Origin: a bacterium
GTDB lineage: Bacteria > Zixibacteria > MSB-5A5 > GN15 > FEB-12
Direction of reading: 5' to 3'
Length of the DNA stretch: 16,063 nt
NCBI GenBank assembly: GCA_030619425.1
Contig: JAUXBJ010000005.1
Location: 1 to 16,063 of the forward strand
How positions within the stretch are numbered: position 1 is the first letter of the stretch; each line of letters opens with the position of its first letter. A program made the translations under genes and the position numbers. The notes below the pieces were generated by a model. It ran no database searches and was not told the DNA's origin. It worked only from the letters and a program-made list of their open reading frames with translations. Below are positions 1 through 8,229 of this stretch, piece by piece.

Positions 1-1
1 A

Positions 2-2776
2 ACCCTTTGGCACACGGTTGAGATTTCTACAACGTATGGCGAGTGGTTCGTTGGAGCAGCCTATTATTGGCTCGACCTGGGTCAGTGGCTGTTGTTGGTG
101 GGTGGGTTGTTACTCATGGCGGTGGGGCTGTCGCTCTACTCCGACCATTGGCAGACAAAGGGTGAGCAGATCGAACTGCGCGATCGACGTCTGTCGGTAA
201 TGGAGAACCTTCAGCGAGTCGCCAGAGAACCATACCAACTCCTGCAGCTTCTGGATATCTCGCTCAAGGAAATCCTGAGCGAACTACCCGACTGCGCCGG
301 CGCGGTCTTCCTGCTCAATCGGGCCCGCCGCCAATTGGTCCTGACGGCCTCATCCGGCCTGACACCGGAAGAAACAACCTTGCTGGAGCACTATCCCTTC
401 GGTCGCAACCTGGTCAGTCAGACGATCGAGCTTGGCGAACCCTGCCTGACCGGCGACTTCGAAATGTTTGACCGCAACGGCAAAATAACTACTTCACGAT
501 TCCGGTCCGCGCTGATGCTGCCGTTAGTATCATCGACCGAAAAGATCGGTCTTTTTGTACTGCTCAGTGAACCGACCCAGTCCTTCTCACCCGGCGAGGC
601 AAGGTATCTTTCGCCGGCCATTGAATGGTTGGCCGAGAAGATCAAAACGGCTCGCCTTACCAGGGAGCTGGCGGCCGCCCATAACCAGGTCGACCACCAG
701 CAGTCACTCCATCATGACCTGACAACTCGGTTGAATAGGGCAACCGAGGCCTTTGTTTCGGCGGAAGCTGCGGAGGCTATCTGTCGCTCGATAGTCGGGC
801 TTCACGGCGCTCAATCAGTACATCTGGTAGGACTGGTAAACGGAGGGCTTCACCTGCTGGGCGGGAGTGAGCCGCTTTCGGACTTCACCGAAAACTACAA
901 GACGGCGCTCATAGACGCCCTCGACCGCAGGCGACCACTGATTATCAATCAGGAGGCCGCAGGCGAACAGGATAAGGCATACATTGCCCACTCCTCTTTG
1001 CTCTATCCGATCGGCGACCACGGACGTCTGGACGCATTACTTTTCCGTCGTGAAGGCGGACCTTTCAGAGTATCTGAGAGTGACCTCAAGGCGATCAGTT
1101 TGTTCGCCAGGTTGACCCGTGCCGTCTTAAGGCAGAGCGACCTCGCCCGAGCTGATATCACAAGGCGCAAAGGCTTCAACAAAATCCTCGGACTGCTACG
1201 CTTCGACGGCAACGAGTCTCTGGAGATGAAAACCGATCATCTGGTAAAGCAGGTGGGTGAAATTCTTCCACCTGGTTCGTCGATCGTTGTCTTTACGAGG
1301 CAGCCCAATGGTTCTTTCCGGGCGCCCCTGGATGACGATCCTGTTGCGTTTGATATCCTCCCCGGTGAGGGCATCGTGGCTGAGACTGCCACCGGCGGAG
1401 ATCCCGTGTTCGTCCGCGGCCGTGCCCAGGTAGTCAAGCGCCTGGAGGAGTTTCAACTGACTAATAGGGAGGCCTGCTATCGGTTGCTGGGTGAGACCCA
1501 GGTACCGGCTTTCATGGCGGCTTTTCCTTTGATCGGTTTGGATGGTCTCATCACCGTGGTTCTGGCCTTTATAACCGACAGTTCCGAGAGCGAACAGGGA
1601 GAGTGGGAACGACTGTTGACTCTGGCGATGGGGTTGTATTCGATGCGCCTCACCATGGCCGAACTTCGCCGCACGCAGACCGCAGCGCTGCCCAAGGAAG
1701 TCGGCGGAGCTTCCCTCGGCGGGATTGTGAATCGACTGAACAACCACTTATCCGCCCTGATCGGTAACGCTGAGCTTGGAATGGCTCGCGCTGATCTGCC
1801 CGGCGAGATACGGCATCATTTCGAAAGCATCGTGGTCGAGGCGGAATCGGCCGCTCAATTCGTACGTCACTCGTTGGGACGACCTGCCGAGAAGACGACG
1901 GCGCCCGGCGCCACTGAAGCCGGAGCCGAAGACATCAATGAGATCATCATGACATTCCTTGGTCGGGTGCGTATTTCGGACAATCTTTATATGGTCGGTG
2001 GACGACCTCGCGAAATCTTTCCTCGCAGCTATCCGGTAGCACCGATCAGATGTCCGGCCTCGGCGGTAACGGCTCTTTGTGCCGAGGCGGTCGGCCGGCT
2101 GGCGTCGATTGCCCGGGAGGATGAGGTTCTTACAATCGCCGGCTATCTCATTGATAAACACGTGTACCTCGATCTCTCCCGGCATGGTCGAGAGCAGCCT
2201 GCAATCGAACAAATTGGACGGTTCGGCGAGTATACCTGGGCCGGCGAACTGGCCGATCAGTTGACCGCAACTGAGTTTTTGACGCCCGTGATCGGACAGC
2301 CCTGCCTTGTTTGTCTTGATCAAAGGGCCGCCCAATTCTCGTATATGTCGTTCAAATTCCCGATTAGTGAGCAACCGTCTCTGCCCGCCCGTTGGTCGCC
2401 GGGCAGGCTGAGATTGCTGGCTATTGACGATCAGACGGTCATCCTGGATCTCATCACGGCCATGTGTCAGTCATTGGACTATGAGATCAAAACGGCCCGA
2501 TCGGGGACCGAAGGTCTGAAGCTGGCTGAGCAGCATGAATTCGATATCATTCTGGCTGACTTGGCTATGCCGGGCGCATCCGGACTTGAAGTGGCCAGAC
2601 GCCTCAAAGAGATCGCCCCCGGCGTCCCGGTGATCCTGGTAACGGGTTGGGAGGTAACGCTCCAGCCGGAGCAGTTGCAGGCAGCCGGCATAGTTCGTGT
2701 TCTGCACAAACCGTTTCGGATCGAACAACTCACCGAAATCGTCCGCTCAGTGACTGCCAACCGGACAGTCGGTTAG
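2..2776 (+). CDS. Membrane-anchored triple-GAF sensor with degenerate histidine-kinase core and C-terminal receiver (5' partial)
   Basis: The reading frame is open from base 2, so the gene is cut by the left edge. A TTG at 92 lies inside a hydrophobic helix (about 86-145) and is not a believable start. Residues below count from that TTG. After the membrane helix come three GAF-like ligand-sensing domains (about 45-180, 215-350 and 365-530). Next is a DHp-like helix with GGIVNRLNNHLSALIGNAEL, where the usual phospho-accepting His is Asn547. The following region (about 630-760) sits where the ATPase domain belongs but shows no convincing N-box or G-boxes. A well-formed receiver follows (about 772-890) with the acidic pair in AIDDQ, phospho-acceptor Asp823 in LADLAMPG, the conserved Thr in VTGW and the conserved Lys in HKPF. 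I infer a signal integrator that accepts phosphate at Asp823 rather than an active kinase. It lies 217 bp upstream of the HDOD gene on the same strand. The domain order is secure; the ligand is unknown. Confidence 0.85.
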   Translation, partial: TLWHTVEISTTYGEWFVGAAYYWLDLGQWLLLVGGLLLMAVGLSLYSDHWQTKGEQIELRDRRLSVMENLQRVAREPYQLLQLLDISLKEILSELPDCAGAVFLLNRARRQLVLTASSGLTPEETTLLEHYPFGRNLVSQTIELGEPCLTGDFEMFDRNGKITTSRFRSALMLPLVSSTEKIGLFVLLSEPTQSFSPGEARYLSPAIEWLAEKIKTARLTRELAAAHNQVDHQQSLHHDLTTRLNRATEAFVSAEAAEAICRSIVGLHGAQSVHLVGLVNGGLHLLGGSEPLSDFTENYKTALIDALDRRRPLIINQEAAGEQDKAYIAHSSLLYPIGDHGRLDALLFRREGGPFRVSESDLKAISLFARLTRAVLRQSDLARADITRRKGFNKILGLLRFDGNESLEMKTDHLVKQVGEILPPGSSIVVFTRQPNGSFRAPLDDDPVAFDILPGEGIVAETATGGDPVFVRGRAQVVKRLEEFQLTNREACYRLLGETQVPAFMAAFPLIGLDGLITVVLAFITDSSESEQGEWERLLTLAMGLYSMRLTMAELRRTQTAALPKEVGGASLGGIVNRLNNHLSALIGNAELGMARADLPGEIRHHFESIVVEAESAAQFVRHSLGRPAEKTTAPGATEAGAEDINEIIMTFLGRVRISDNLYMVGGRPREIFPRSYPVAPIRCPASAVTALCAEAVGRLASIAREDEVLTIAGYLIDKHVYLDLSRHGREQPAIEQIGRFGEYTWAGELADQLTATEFLTPVIGQPCLVCLDQRAAQFSYMSFKFPISEQPSLPARWSPGRLRLLAIDDQTVILDLITAMCQSLDYEIKTARSGTEGLKLAEQHEFDIILADLAMPGASGLEVARRLKEIAPGVPVILVTGWEVTLQPEQLQAAGIVRVLHKPFRIEQLTEIVRSVTANRTVG

Positions 2777-2993
2777 TATCCTGTTCCAGGACTACATTCA
2801 CACCGTCTTGCGCCCGGCAGGTCTTCAGACCCGGCTGGAAATCGCTGTCTTGCGGGGCATGTCGGTCATCAGCAATGACGAGTACAGCGTTTTTCCACAG
2901 TCTGATGGTAGATTCTCCTCCCGTGATTTTCCCGTCAAGTAAACCATTTGTGGTGGCTGCCGATACTACTGAAAAAGAGAAAATCGATCGACG

Positions 2994-4325
2994 GTGAACA
3001 TGAACAAAATCGACATCCTCGAGCAAATTCGCAACAACGAGAATCTTCTCTCTTTGCCGCAAGTGCTCTCTGAGATTCTTGAAGAAGTGGGGAAAGATGA
3101 TTTCACTGCCGACTCGCTGGCCAGGATAATCCTCAAAGATCCATCGTTGACCGGACGGATCCTGAAAATGGCCAACTCCCCGTTTTACCAACGCGTCGCT
3201 GAGATCAAGACGGTTCATCAGGCCGTGTCGGTGCTTGGTGTCACGACGGTCAAATGCCTGGCTCTGTCCACATCGGTATTCAACCCTGATAAAATTGCTG
3301 TCGCCTCGGGCGTTGATCCCAAGGAGTTCTTTGCCTACTCGCTTTGCATCGCGTCGGCCTCCGAGAAGATCGCCCGGACCGTCTCGAATACGTCACCTGA
3401 GGAAGCGTTCATCGCAGGCTTGCTGCACGACATCGGCATCCTGTTTTTGCTGCATCATTATCCCGACGAGTACGCCCGTATTGTGCGAAAGGAAGTACCG
3501 GCCGAATCGCTGATCGATGCTGAAATCGCCATGTTTGGTATCGATCACTGTGAAATCGGGTACCACCTGGCCGAAACATGGCGGCTGCCGGACTATGTCA
3601 CGGCCAGCATCGCCGATCACCACAAACAAAACTCGGACAAAGCCACGCCAGTGCTTCAAGACATCCTGGGTCTGGCGGTCCAACTCACCAGCGATCGCTT
3701 CAGCGGTTTTGAGACAGACCTTGAGGATCGACTGCAAAGGATCAACGACCTTTCCGCCAAGCTGTCCCTGGACAAAGCCCAGGTGGACGAGATATCCTCG
3801 TCGCTTCTGGCTGGGACGATCGGTACCGCAGAGTATCTTGGTGTCGACATCGGTAACATTGAGGGGATGTTGATAAGGGCCAACCAGGAGATCTGGAAAT
3901 CATATCTAACGATCGAGAACCTCTTCCGTGAACGACAGGAACTGTCCCGGAACCTGCTGCTGCAGGAACGCGAGAAGGGTGCGGTAGAGTCGAAAAACAT
4001 CGCCATGGCCACGCTGTCGCACTATCTCAACAACGCCACCATGGCCATCTACGGTCGGAGTCAGCTTCTCCGCATGATGCTTAAGAAGGGCGAGACCGAC
4101 CGCCTTCTGGAGAAACTCGAGGGCGATCTGGAAGTGGTCGATCGATCGATCGAAAAAATCGTCGCCGTACTTGAGGAGATGCGGGAAATCTCACCCATCG
4201 ATCAGCAGAAGTATTACACCATGTCCCGGGCGCTCAATATCGACGACCGGATCGAAAAACGCCTGGCCAGGATGGACGCCGACGGTTCCTGGGCCTCGCA
4301 TGTAGAGACCACTGCCGGGGTTTGA
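2994..4325 (+). CDS. HDOD-domain signalling protein with C-terminal DHp-like histidine module
   Basis: The protein has 443 residues. Residues about 5-210 form an HDOD domain, a relative of HD phosphohydrolases used as a signalling output module; an HD pair is retained at His145-Asp146 in GLLHDIG. A helical linker (about 230-335) leads to a dimerisation/phosphotransfer-like helix pair, with His343 in LSHYLNNATMAIYG. This resembles the His-box of NtrB-type kinases. The protein stops about 100 residues later, so there is no ATPase domain. The histidine could accept phosphate from a separate kinase, or the helices may serve only for dimerisation. The GTG start at 2994 is chosen because a weak purine-rich stretch (about 2971-2980) lies nearer to it than to the ATG at 3000; neither start is strongly supported. 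The upstream sensor and downstream aroC are on the same strand, with gaps of 217 and 46 bp. Target and output are unknown. Confidence 0.85.
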   Translation: MNMNKIDILEQIRNNENLLSLPQVLSEILEEVGKDDFTADSLARIILKDPSLTGRILKMANSPFYQRVAEIKTVHQAVSVLGVTTVKCLALSTSVFNPDKIAVASGVDPKEFFAYSLCIASASEKIARTVSNTSPEEAFIAGLLHDIGILFLLHHYPDEYARIVRKEVPAESLIDAEIAMFGIDHCEIGYHLAETWRLPDYVTASIADHHKQNSDKATPVLQDILGLAVQLTSDRFSGFETDLEDRLQRINDLSAKLSLDKAQVDEISSSLLAGTIGTAEYLGVDIGNIEGMLIRANQEIWKSYLTIENLFRERQELSRNLLLQEREKGAVESKNIAMATLSHYLNNATMAIYGRSQLLRMMLKKGETDRLLEKLEGDLEVVDRSIEKIVAVLEEMREISPIDQQKYYTMSRALNIDDRIEKRLARMDADGSWASHVETTAGV

Positions 4326-4371
4326 ACACAAAGGCGTTGCCATCGCCCAATCATTTGCATAGCTTCTTCCT

Positions 4372-5571
4372 ATGCTGACCTATCTGACATCCGGCGAGTC
4401 ACACGGACCACAGCTTACGGCTATCATTGACGGCCTGCCCGCCGGGCTGTCGGTCGATGTCGGGGCGGTCAATCATCAACTGGCGCGACGGCAGAAAGGT
4501 TACGGCCGCGGCGGGCGCATGAGAATCGAGCAGGATCAGGTCGAATTGGTGGCCGGGGTGCGGGCCGGTCTTACCATGGGCGGACCGGTAACCCTCGTCA
4601 TCCGTAACCGCGACTGGGCCAATTGGACCTCTATCATGGACCCAGTCAACCCAATCGCGGACGACCTCTCGCCGAAAGAGCAGAAACTCGCCTACGATAC
4701 CCATCGCGCCCGACCCGGTCATGCCGATTTGACCGGCGGCATCAAGTGGCATCATCACGATCTGCGCAACGTTCTGGAGCGCGCTTCGGCCCGCGAGACA
4801 GCCGCCCGCGTGGCGGTCGGCGCCGTGGCCAGGCAGTTGTTGGAGAAGTTCGACGTTCAGTTCGCATCCCATGTCGTCCGTATCGGTGAGGTCGTTATGC
4901 CGGCGAACTTCCCTCGCCCTGATCCCGACACAATAACTCGGGTCACCGAGGACTCGGAAGTGCGGTGTCTGGATACTGAGATCGGGCAGAATATGATCGA
5001 AGCCATCCGGCAGGCCATGAAGGACAAGGATTCACTCGGTGGTGTGGCTGAGATTATTGTGCGCGGCCTGCCGGTCGGATTGGGTGGCTTCTCGCAATGG
5101 TACCACCGCCTCGACGGACGTCTGGCCGGCGCGATGATGGCGATTCATTCGGTCAAAGGGGTGGAGATCGGACTGGGGTTTGAGGCGGCAGAGTCGCGCG
5201 GTTCGCAGGTGCATGATCAGATCTTTTATGACCCATTTGGTGACCCGGTTAAGAAAAAGTTCCATCGCGAAACCAACAACGCCGGCGGCCTCGAAGGCGG
5301 TATCACCAACGGCGAAGATATCATCATCCGGGTGGCAGCTAAACCGATCTCGACGTTGAACCGACCTCTGAAGACGGTCGATGTTCTCACCAAGGAGCCG
5401 GGCGAGGCGATAGTGGAACGCAGTGACTGCTGTATTGTGCCGCCCCTGGCCGTGATCGGTGAAGCGGTGGCGGCCCTCGTTCTGGCCGATGCCTTTCTCG
5501 AAAAATTCGGCGCCGATAATCTTGCCGAAACCGAACGCAACTATCATTCGTTTCTCGCCGCCGAGTATTAA
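4372..5571 (+). CDS. aroC: Chorismate synthase
   Basis: This enzyme carries out the last step of the shikimate pathway, converting 5-enolpyruvylshikimate 3-phosphate to chorismate. It needs reduced FMN, although there is no net redox change. The 399 residues are within the usual length for the longer bacterial form. Visible signatures are SGESHG near the N-terminus, ARPGHADLTG with the conserved flavin-site His, the Arg-rich LERASARETAARVAVGA block, GGITNGEDIIIR, and RSDCCIVPP near the C-terminus. The ATG at 4372 is the only plausible start, because an in-frame TAG lies four codons upstream at 4360. No Shine-Dalgarno is visible in front of it, so translation may be weak or coupled to the HDOD gene ending 46 bp upstream. 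No other aro gene is present in the window. A 6-bp stem (5557-5562 with 5572-5577) spans the stop codon but is not followed by a T-run. Confidence 0.97.
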   Translation: MLTYLTSGESHGPQLTAIIDGLPAGLSVDVGAVNHQLARRQKGYGRGGRMRIEQDQVELVAGVRAGLTMGGPVTLVIRNRDWANWTSIMDPVNPIADDLSPKEQKLAYDTHRARPGHADLTGGIKWHHHDLRNVLERASARETAARVAVGAVARQLLEKFDVQFASHVVRIGEVVMPANFPRPDPDTITRVTEDSEVRCLDTEIGQNMIEAIRQAMKDKDSLGGVAEIIVRGLPVGLGGFSQWYHRLDGRLAGAMMAIHSVKGVEIGLGFEAAESRGSQVHDQIFYDPFGDPVKKKFHRETNNAGGLEGGITNGEDIIIRVAAKPISTLNRPLKTVDVLTKEPGEAIVERSDCCIVPPLAVIGEAVAALVLADAFLEKFGADNLAETERNYHSFLAAEY

Positions 5572-5642
5572 GGCGGCTGCACCTTCCGTCAAGACTAAAT
5601 TCACTCTCCGTGAGCGGCACACGTGGACATCTGCCGTATACT

Positions 5643-5735
5643 CGGTACCCCACCTAAAGCGGAGCGACAGGTGGGTTCCGTTGAAGTGGAAAAACATTGG
5701 ACCCACCCGACGCTGACGCTCTGGGTGGGGTACCG
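5643..5735. repeat. 93-bp nested inverted repeat (REP/MITE-like)
   Basis: The ends form a perfect 12-bp inverted repeat: CGGTACCCCACC at 5643-5654 and GGTGGGGTACCG at 5724-5735, each containing the palindrome GGTACC. Each arm also folds on itself. CCCACCT (5649-5655) pairs with AGGTGGG (5669-5675) around a 13-nt loop. CCCACCC (5702-5708) pairs with GGGTGGG (5723-5729) around a 14-nt loop. The element can therefore form either one long cruciform or two adjacent hairpins. No transposase is nearby. It resembles a non-autonomous interspersed palindrome, but copy number cannot be judged from one window. Confidence 0.7.
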
Positions 5736-5915
5736 ATCGTCAGTGAGTCTGATTGCAGCAACCGGTTGCAGCAGATCGGCAGTTCACACCCTCGACTTCG
5801 TCGAGTCCAAGACCCAACGAAACGATCTTATGAGACAACCTCGGGAGGTCTGCCGCCCACAAGACACTGGGCGCCGCGAAGGGGTGGAGAGGCATTATGT
5901 GCCCACCGATTTCTG

Positions 5916-5944
5916 TTGCCGCCTAAGGTCTGTTCAGCTACCTT
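5916..5944 (+). promoter_or_regulatory. Possible weak promoter for pepA
   Basis: TTGCCG (5916-5921) and TACCTT (5939-5944) are separated by exactly 17 bases. They match the sigma-70 -35 and -10 consensus at four and three of six positions. This would start transcription about 18 bases before the pepA ATG, just upstream of its Shine-Dalgarno. The match is weak and could be chance. Confidence 0.2.
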
Positions 5945-5968
5945 GAATCAAAGCAAAGGAGTACGGCA

Positions 5969-7465
5969 ATGAAGATACAATACCTGACCGACCGACCCGC
6001 AGACTGTTCGACGGTGGCTCTCGTGATGTTTGTGACCAGCTATGACCGGCTGAATGATAAGCGACTGAAGGAGCTTGACCGCGCTTGCGGTGGAACGGTT
6101 ACCACTTTCATGGAATCCGGGGAGTTCACCGGATTGGCAGGCGAGACAGCAGTGATTGCTAACCCGGACGGATATCGAGCCGAGCGTGTTATCCTGGTCG
6201 GATTGGGTGACAAGAAATCAGTGACGGCGGACAGCTATCGTCGGGCCGCCGGGATGTTGTCACGGCAAAAGTCTTTGACCTGCTGCCGTGCGGCCACCTT
6301 TCATCTGGGAACAGTTGGGGACAAACAGATTTTCCAGGCCGTGATTGAGGGATATCTCTTAGGTTCGTACCTTCTGCTCGAGTATAAAACTCGGGAGAGT
6401 GATCTCGTACAGCACAACCCGTCCGAGTTGACATTTGCCATCGATAACAAGCGGCTGTCGAATCGGCTGGAGAAGGCTGTCGAACGTGGTCGGATCACGG
6501 CGGAAGGTCAGATCAATGTGAGACGTCTTTCGGCGATACCGGCTAATGATCTTTCGCCGGTCAAGTTCGCCCGCGAAGCGGTCAAGCTGGCTGAGAAACA
6601 TGATGTCATGACCTGTCGCGTGCTCGATCAGAAAGCTATCAAGTCTGAGAAGATGGGAGCACTGCTGGCCGTGGCGCAAGGTTCTGCTCAGCCGCCGCGT
6701 TTTGTTATTTTGGATTACAAAGGCGGGCGCGCCGGACAAAAGCCGGTGGTTCTGGTCGGCAAGGGGGTGACGTTTGACTCTGGTGGACTGTCCCTGAAGG
6801 CGGCAGCCTTGATGGTTGAGATGAAGGGCGACATGACCGGCGCGGCGGTTGTCCTTTCGGCGATGCAGGCGGCGGCGCAACTGAAACTGCCACTCAATCT
6901 GGTTGGGCTGATGCCGCTGACTGAAAACATGGTTTCCGGTAACGCCACCCGGCCGTCGGATATTATTACTACGCGCAACGGGCTCACGGTCGAGATCATC
7001 AACACCGATGCTGAGGGACGCCTTATTCTGGCCGACGCTCTCGACTACGCCGACAAGTTCGGGCCTCAGGCGGTCATTGATATCGCCACTCTCACCGGCG
7101 CCGCGCTGTACATCCTCGGTTACTCAGGAGCGCCGATTCTCGGCAACCATGCCGGCCTGCTGGAGAGGATCAAGGTTGCCTCCGAGGCAACGGCTGAACG
7201 CGTCTGGGAGTTGCCGATATGGGATGATTTCCGCAACTCGTTGAAGTCGGACATCGCTGATATCGTCAACTCAGCCGGTAAAACCGCCGGCACATCGACA
7301 GCGGCAGCCTTCCTCGAGAATTTCGTCGGTGACTGGCCGTGGGCGCATATCGATATCGCCTACGTTGACGTGGAACCTAAAGGGCGTCCTTATACTCCAA
7401 AGGGCACCACCGGCATCGGTCTGCGACTGGTGGTTGAGTTGCTGTCGAACTGGAAGAAGCTGTAA
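5969..7465 (+). CDS. pepA: Leucyl aminopeptidase (M17 family)
   Basis: This is a cytosolic two-metal aminopeptidase that removes N-terminal residues during peptide turnover; M17 enzymes normally form hexamers. The 498 residues match the family length. The N-terminal part (about 1-165) is the variable macro-like domain. The C-terminal catalytic domain shows GKGVTFDSGG from residue 264, with metal- and substrate-binding Lys265 and the following Asp. MKGDMTGAA and the family signature NTDAEGRL (345-352), carrying the metal-binding Asp and Glu plus the bicarbonate-site Arg, are also present. The start is firm: AAAGGAG at 5955-5961 lies 7 bases upstream of the ATG. The gene appears to be its own transcription unit, following a 397-bp gap and converging with a minus-strand CYTH gene 54 bp downstream. 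All key residues are intact. Some M17 proteins also bind DNA as regulators; nothing here argues for or against that. Confidence 0.96.
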   Translation: MKIQYLTDRPADCSTVALVMFVTSYDRLNDKRLKELDRACGGTVTTFMESGEFTGLAGETAVIANPDGYRAERVILVGLGDKKSVTADSYRRAAGMLSRQKSLTCCRAATFHLGTVGDKQIFQAVIEGYLLGSYLLLEYKTRESDLVQHNPSELTFAIDNKRLSNRLEKAVERGRITAEGQINVRRLSAIPANDLSPVKFAREAVKLAEKHDVMTCRVLDQKAIKSEKMGALLAVAQGSAQPPRFVILDYKGGRAGQKPVVLVGKGVTFDSGGLSLKAAALMVEMKGDMTGAAVVLSAMQAAAQLKLPLNLVGLMPLTENMVSGNATRPSDIITTRNGLTVEIINTDAEGRLILADALDYADKFGPQAVIDIATLTGAALYILGYSGAPILGNHAGLLERIKVASEATAERVWELPIWDDFRNSLKSDIADIVNSAGKTAGTSTAAAFLENFVGDWPWAHIDIAYVDVEPKGRPYTPKGTTGIGLRLVVELLSNWKKL

Positions 7466-7519
7466 CAGGCAAGCCGGAGAGGTCCGCAGACCCGGTCCCT
7501 CGTCCCGTGGTGCAAGAAG

Positions 7520-8139
7520 CTAAAACACCTTCGCGCGTTTCAGGGCGCGGGCGAATTTGCTTTCGGATTGGGTCTCAAAAGGAATGGACAGGGAGTTGAA
7601 CATGCGCCGCAGACTATCCTCAACTGTCTCCAGGCGGCTGGTGTCGGGTAGTTCGACCTCCAGTTCGTAGTCGACCGAACCGTCGCCGAACTCGGTCTTG
7701 TCGATCTCCACGAGGTAAGTGTAGTCAGCTATCTTGAAGAACTTCTTTTGCGCAGATTTTCGAACTTGACCAGGATCATTACTTCCAACCGCCCCAACTT
7801 TGCGGTGAGGTACTCCACCGGGAGGACCGGCAGGTCCATAACATCGACCTGCAACGCGAGGACATCAAGTGCTTCCGAGCGACTGATCTCAGCTTCGATC
7901 TCCTGACGGATGAAAGCGCTGCCGGTCTCTTTGGCGATGCTCTTGATGGTCACCAGGCCGCGATGGTTCTCGGCCCGCACCCTCAGGGCCCAACCGGCAG
8001 CCGACAACTTGCGATCCTCGGTATCGAAAAAAGCGTTGAGATGCCGCTCTTCCTTTTCGGTCTGCCCCAGAAACCCCATCAGTTTCAGGTAATTGGTGAA
8101 CGATCCGAGGTTGAGTTTGATCTCTATCTCGCGACTCAT
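7520..8139 (-). pseudogene. CYTH-family triphosphate-tunnel protein, broken by a -1 frameshift
   Basis: Two adjacent minus-strand frames together make one CYTH (CyaB/thiamine-triphosphatase) protein of about 205 residues, the normal family size. The 5' part begins at ATG 8139 and carries the diagnostic ExExK in SREIEIKL, then an RVR pair and EIEAE. It runs into a stop at 7729-7731 after an off-family tail (KRSSSR). The other frame then continues with FFKIADYTYLVEIDK, the second acidic strand DYELEVEL and the C-terminal SKFARALKR, ending at 7520. Restoring one A in the AAAAGAAG tract (minus strand, about 7745-7755) joins the halves as a Lys-rich segment. Family members hydrolyse inorganic or organic triphosphates inside an eight-stranded tunnel, or make cAMP; the substrate cannot be told here. 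ATG 8139 is preferred over ATG 8157 because ExExK normally sits at the N-terminus. A true mutation and a sequencing error are equally possible. Confidence 0.75.
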
Positions 8140-8229
8140 TTTGTGCTGCCTGACCATAGTGCTATAGTATAATGAAACCGTCTGGACAAAAACATCAAAT
8201 TTTTTGTGAGCTTGTGGCCTTCAGGGTTT

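Larger units (their letters stand above)
5572..5968. other. 397-bp intergenic region with palindromes and no supported gene
   Basis: No open frame here has coding character. The stretch holds a 93-bp nested inverted repeat (5643-5735, listed separately). It also holds a perfect 12-bp palindrome GCAACCGGTTGC (5758-5769), a 6-bp stem with 3-nt loop CTCGAC-TTC-GTCGAG (5791-5805), and a short ACCTC/GAGGT hairpin within about 5838-5852. The last 60 bases before pepA would have to contain its promoter. The density of small palindromes suggests repeat-derived DNA. Confidence 0.6.

Noticed and set aside
92..2776. TTG at 92 as the real start of the GAF sensor
   Set aside because: It falls inside a membrane helix, has no Shine-Dalgarno, and the frame is open to base 2, so the gene extends beyond the window.
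2647..3218. Open frames crossing the 2777-2993 gap on both strands
   Set aside because: They are mostly antisense or out-of-frame readings of the receiver and HDOD genes, with no start signal or recognisable protein pattern.
4138..4153. Run of GATC/TCGA repeats in the HDOD gene
   Set aside because: It is only 16 bases, lies in frame, and is explained by the codons for a Val-Asp-Arg-Ser-Ile segment.
5557..5577. Terminator over the aroC stop codon
   Set aside because: The 6-bp GCCGCC/GGCGGC stem is not followed by a T-run and includes coding bases.
5623..5972. Two plus-strand open frames of 91-107 codons between aroC and pepA
   Set aside because: They read straight through the palindromic repeat, lack ribosome sites and show no protein-like composition.
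7466..7519. Bidirectional terminator between pepA and the CYTH gene
   Set aside because: Only short 4-bp pairings (GGTC/GACC) are present, with no T-run in either direction.
7729..7760. Programmed -1 frameshift in the CYTH gene
   Set aside because: The local sequence is not an A-AAA-AAG-type slippery heptamer in the right phase, and no downstream stem-loop is evident; a simple one-base loss explains it better.
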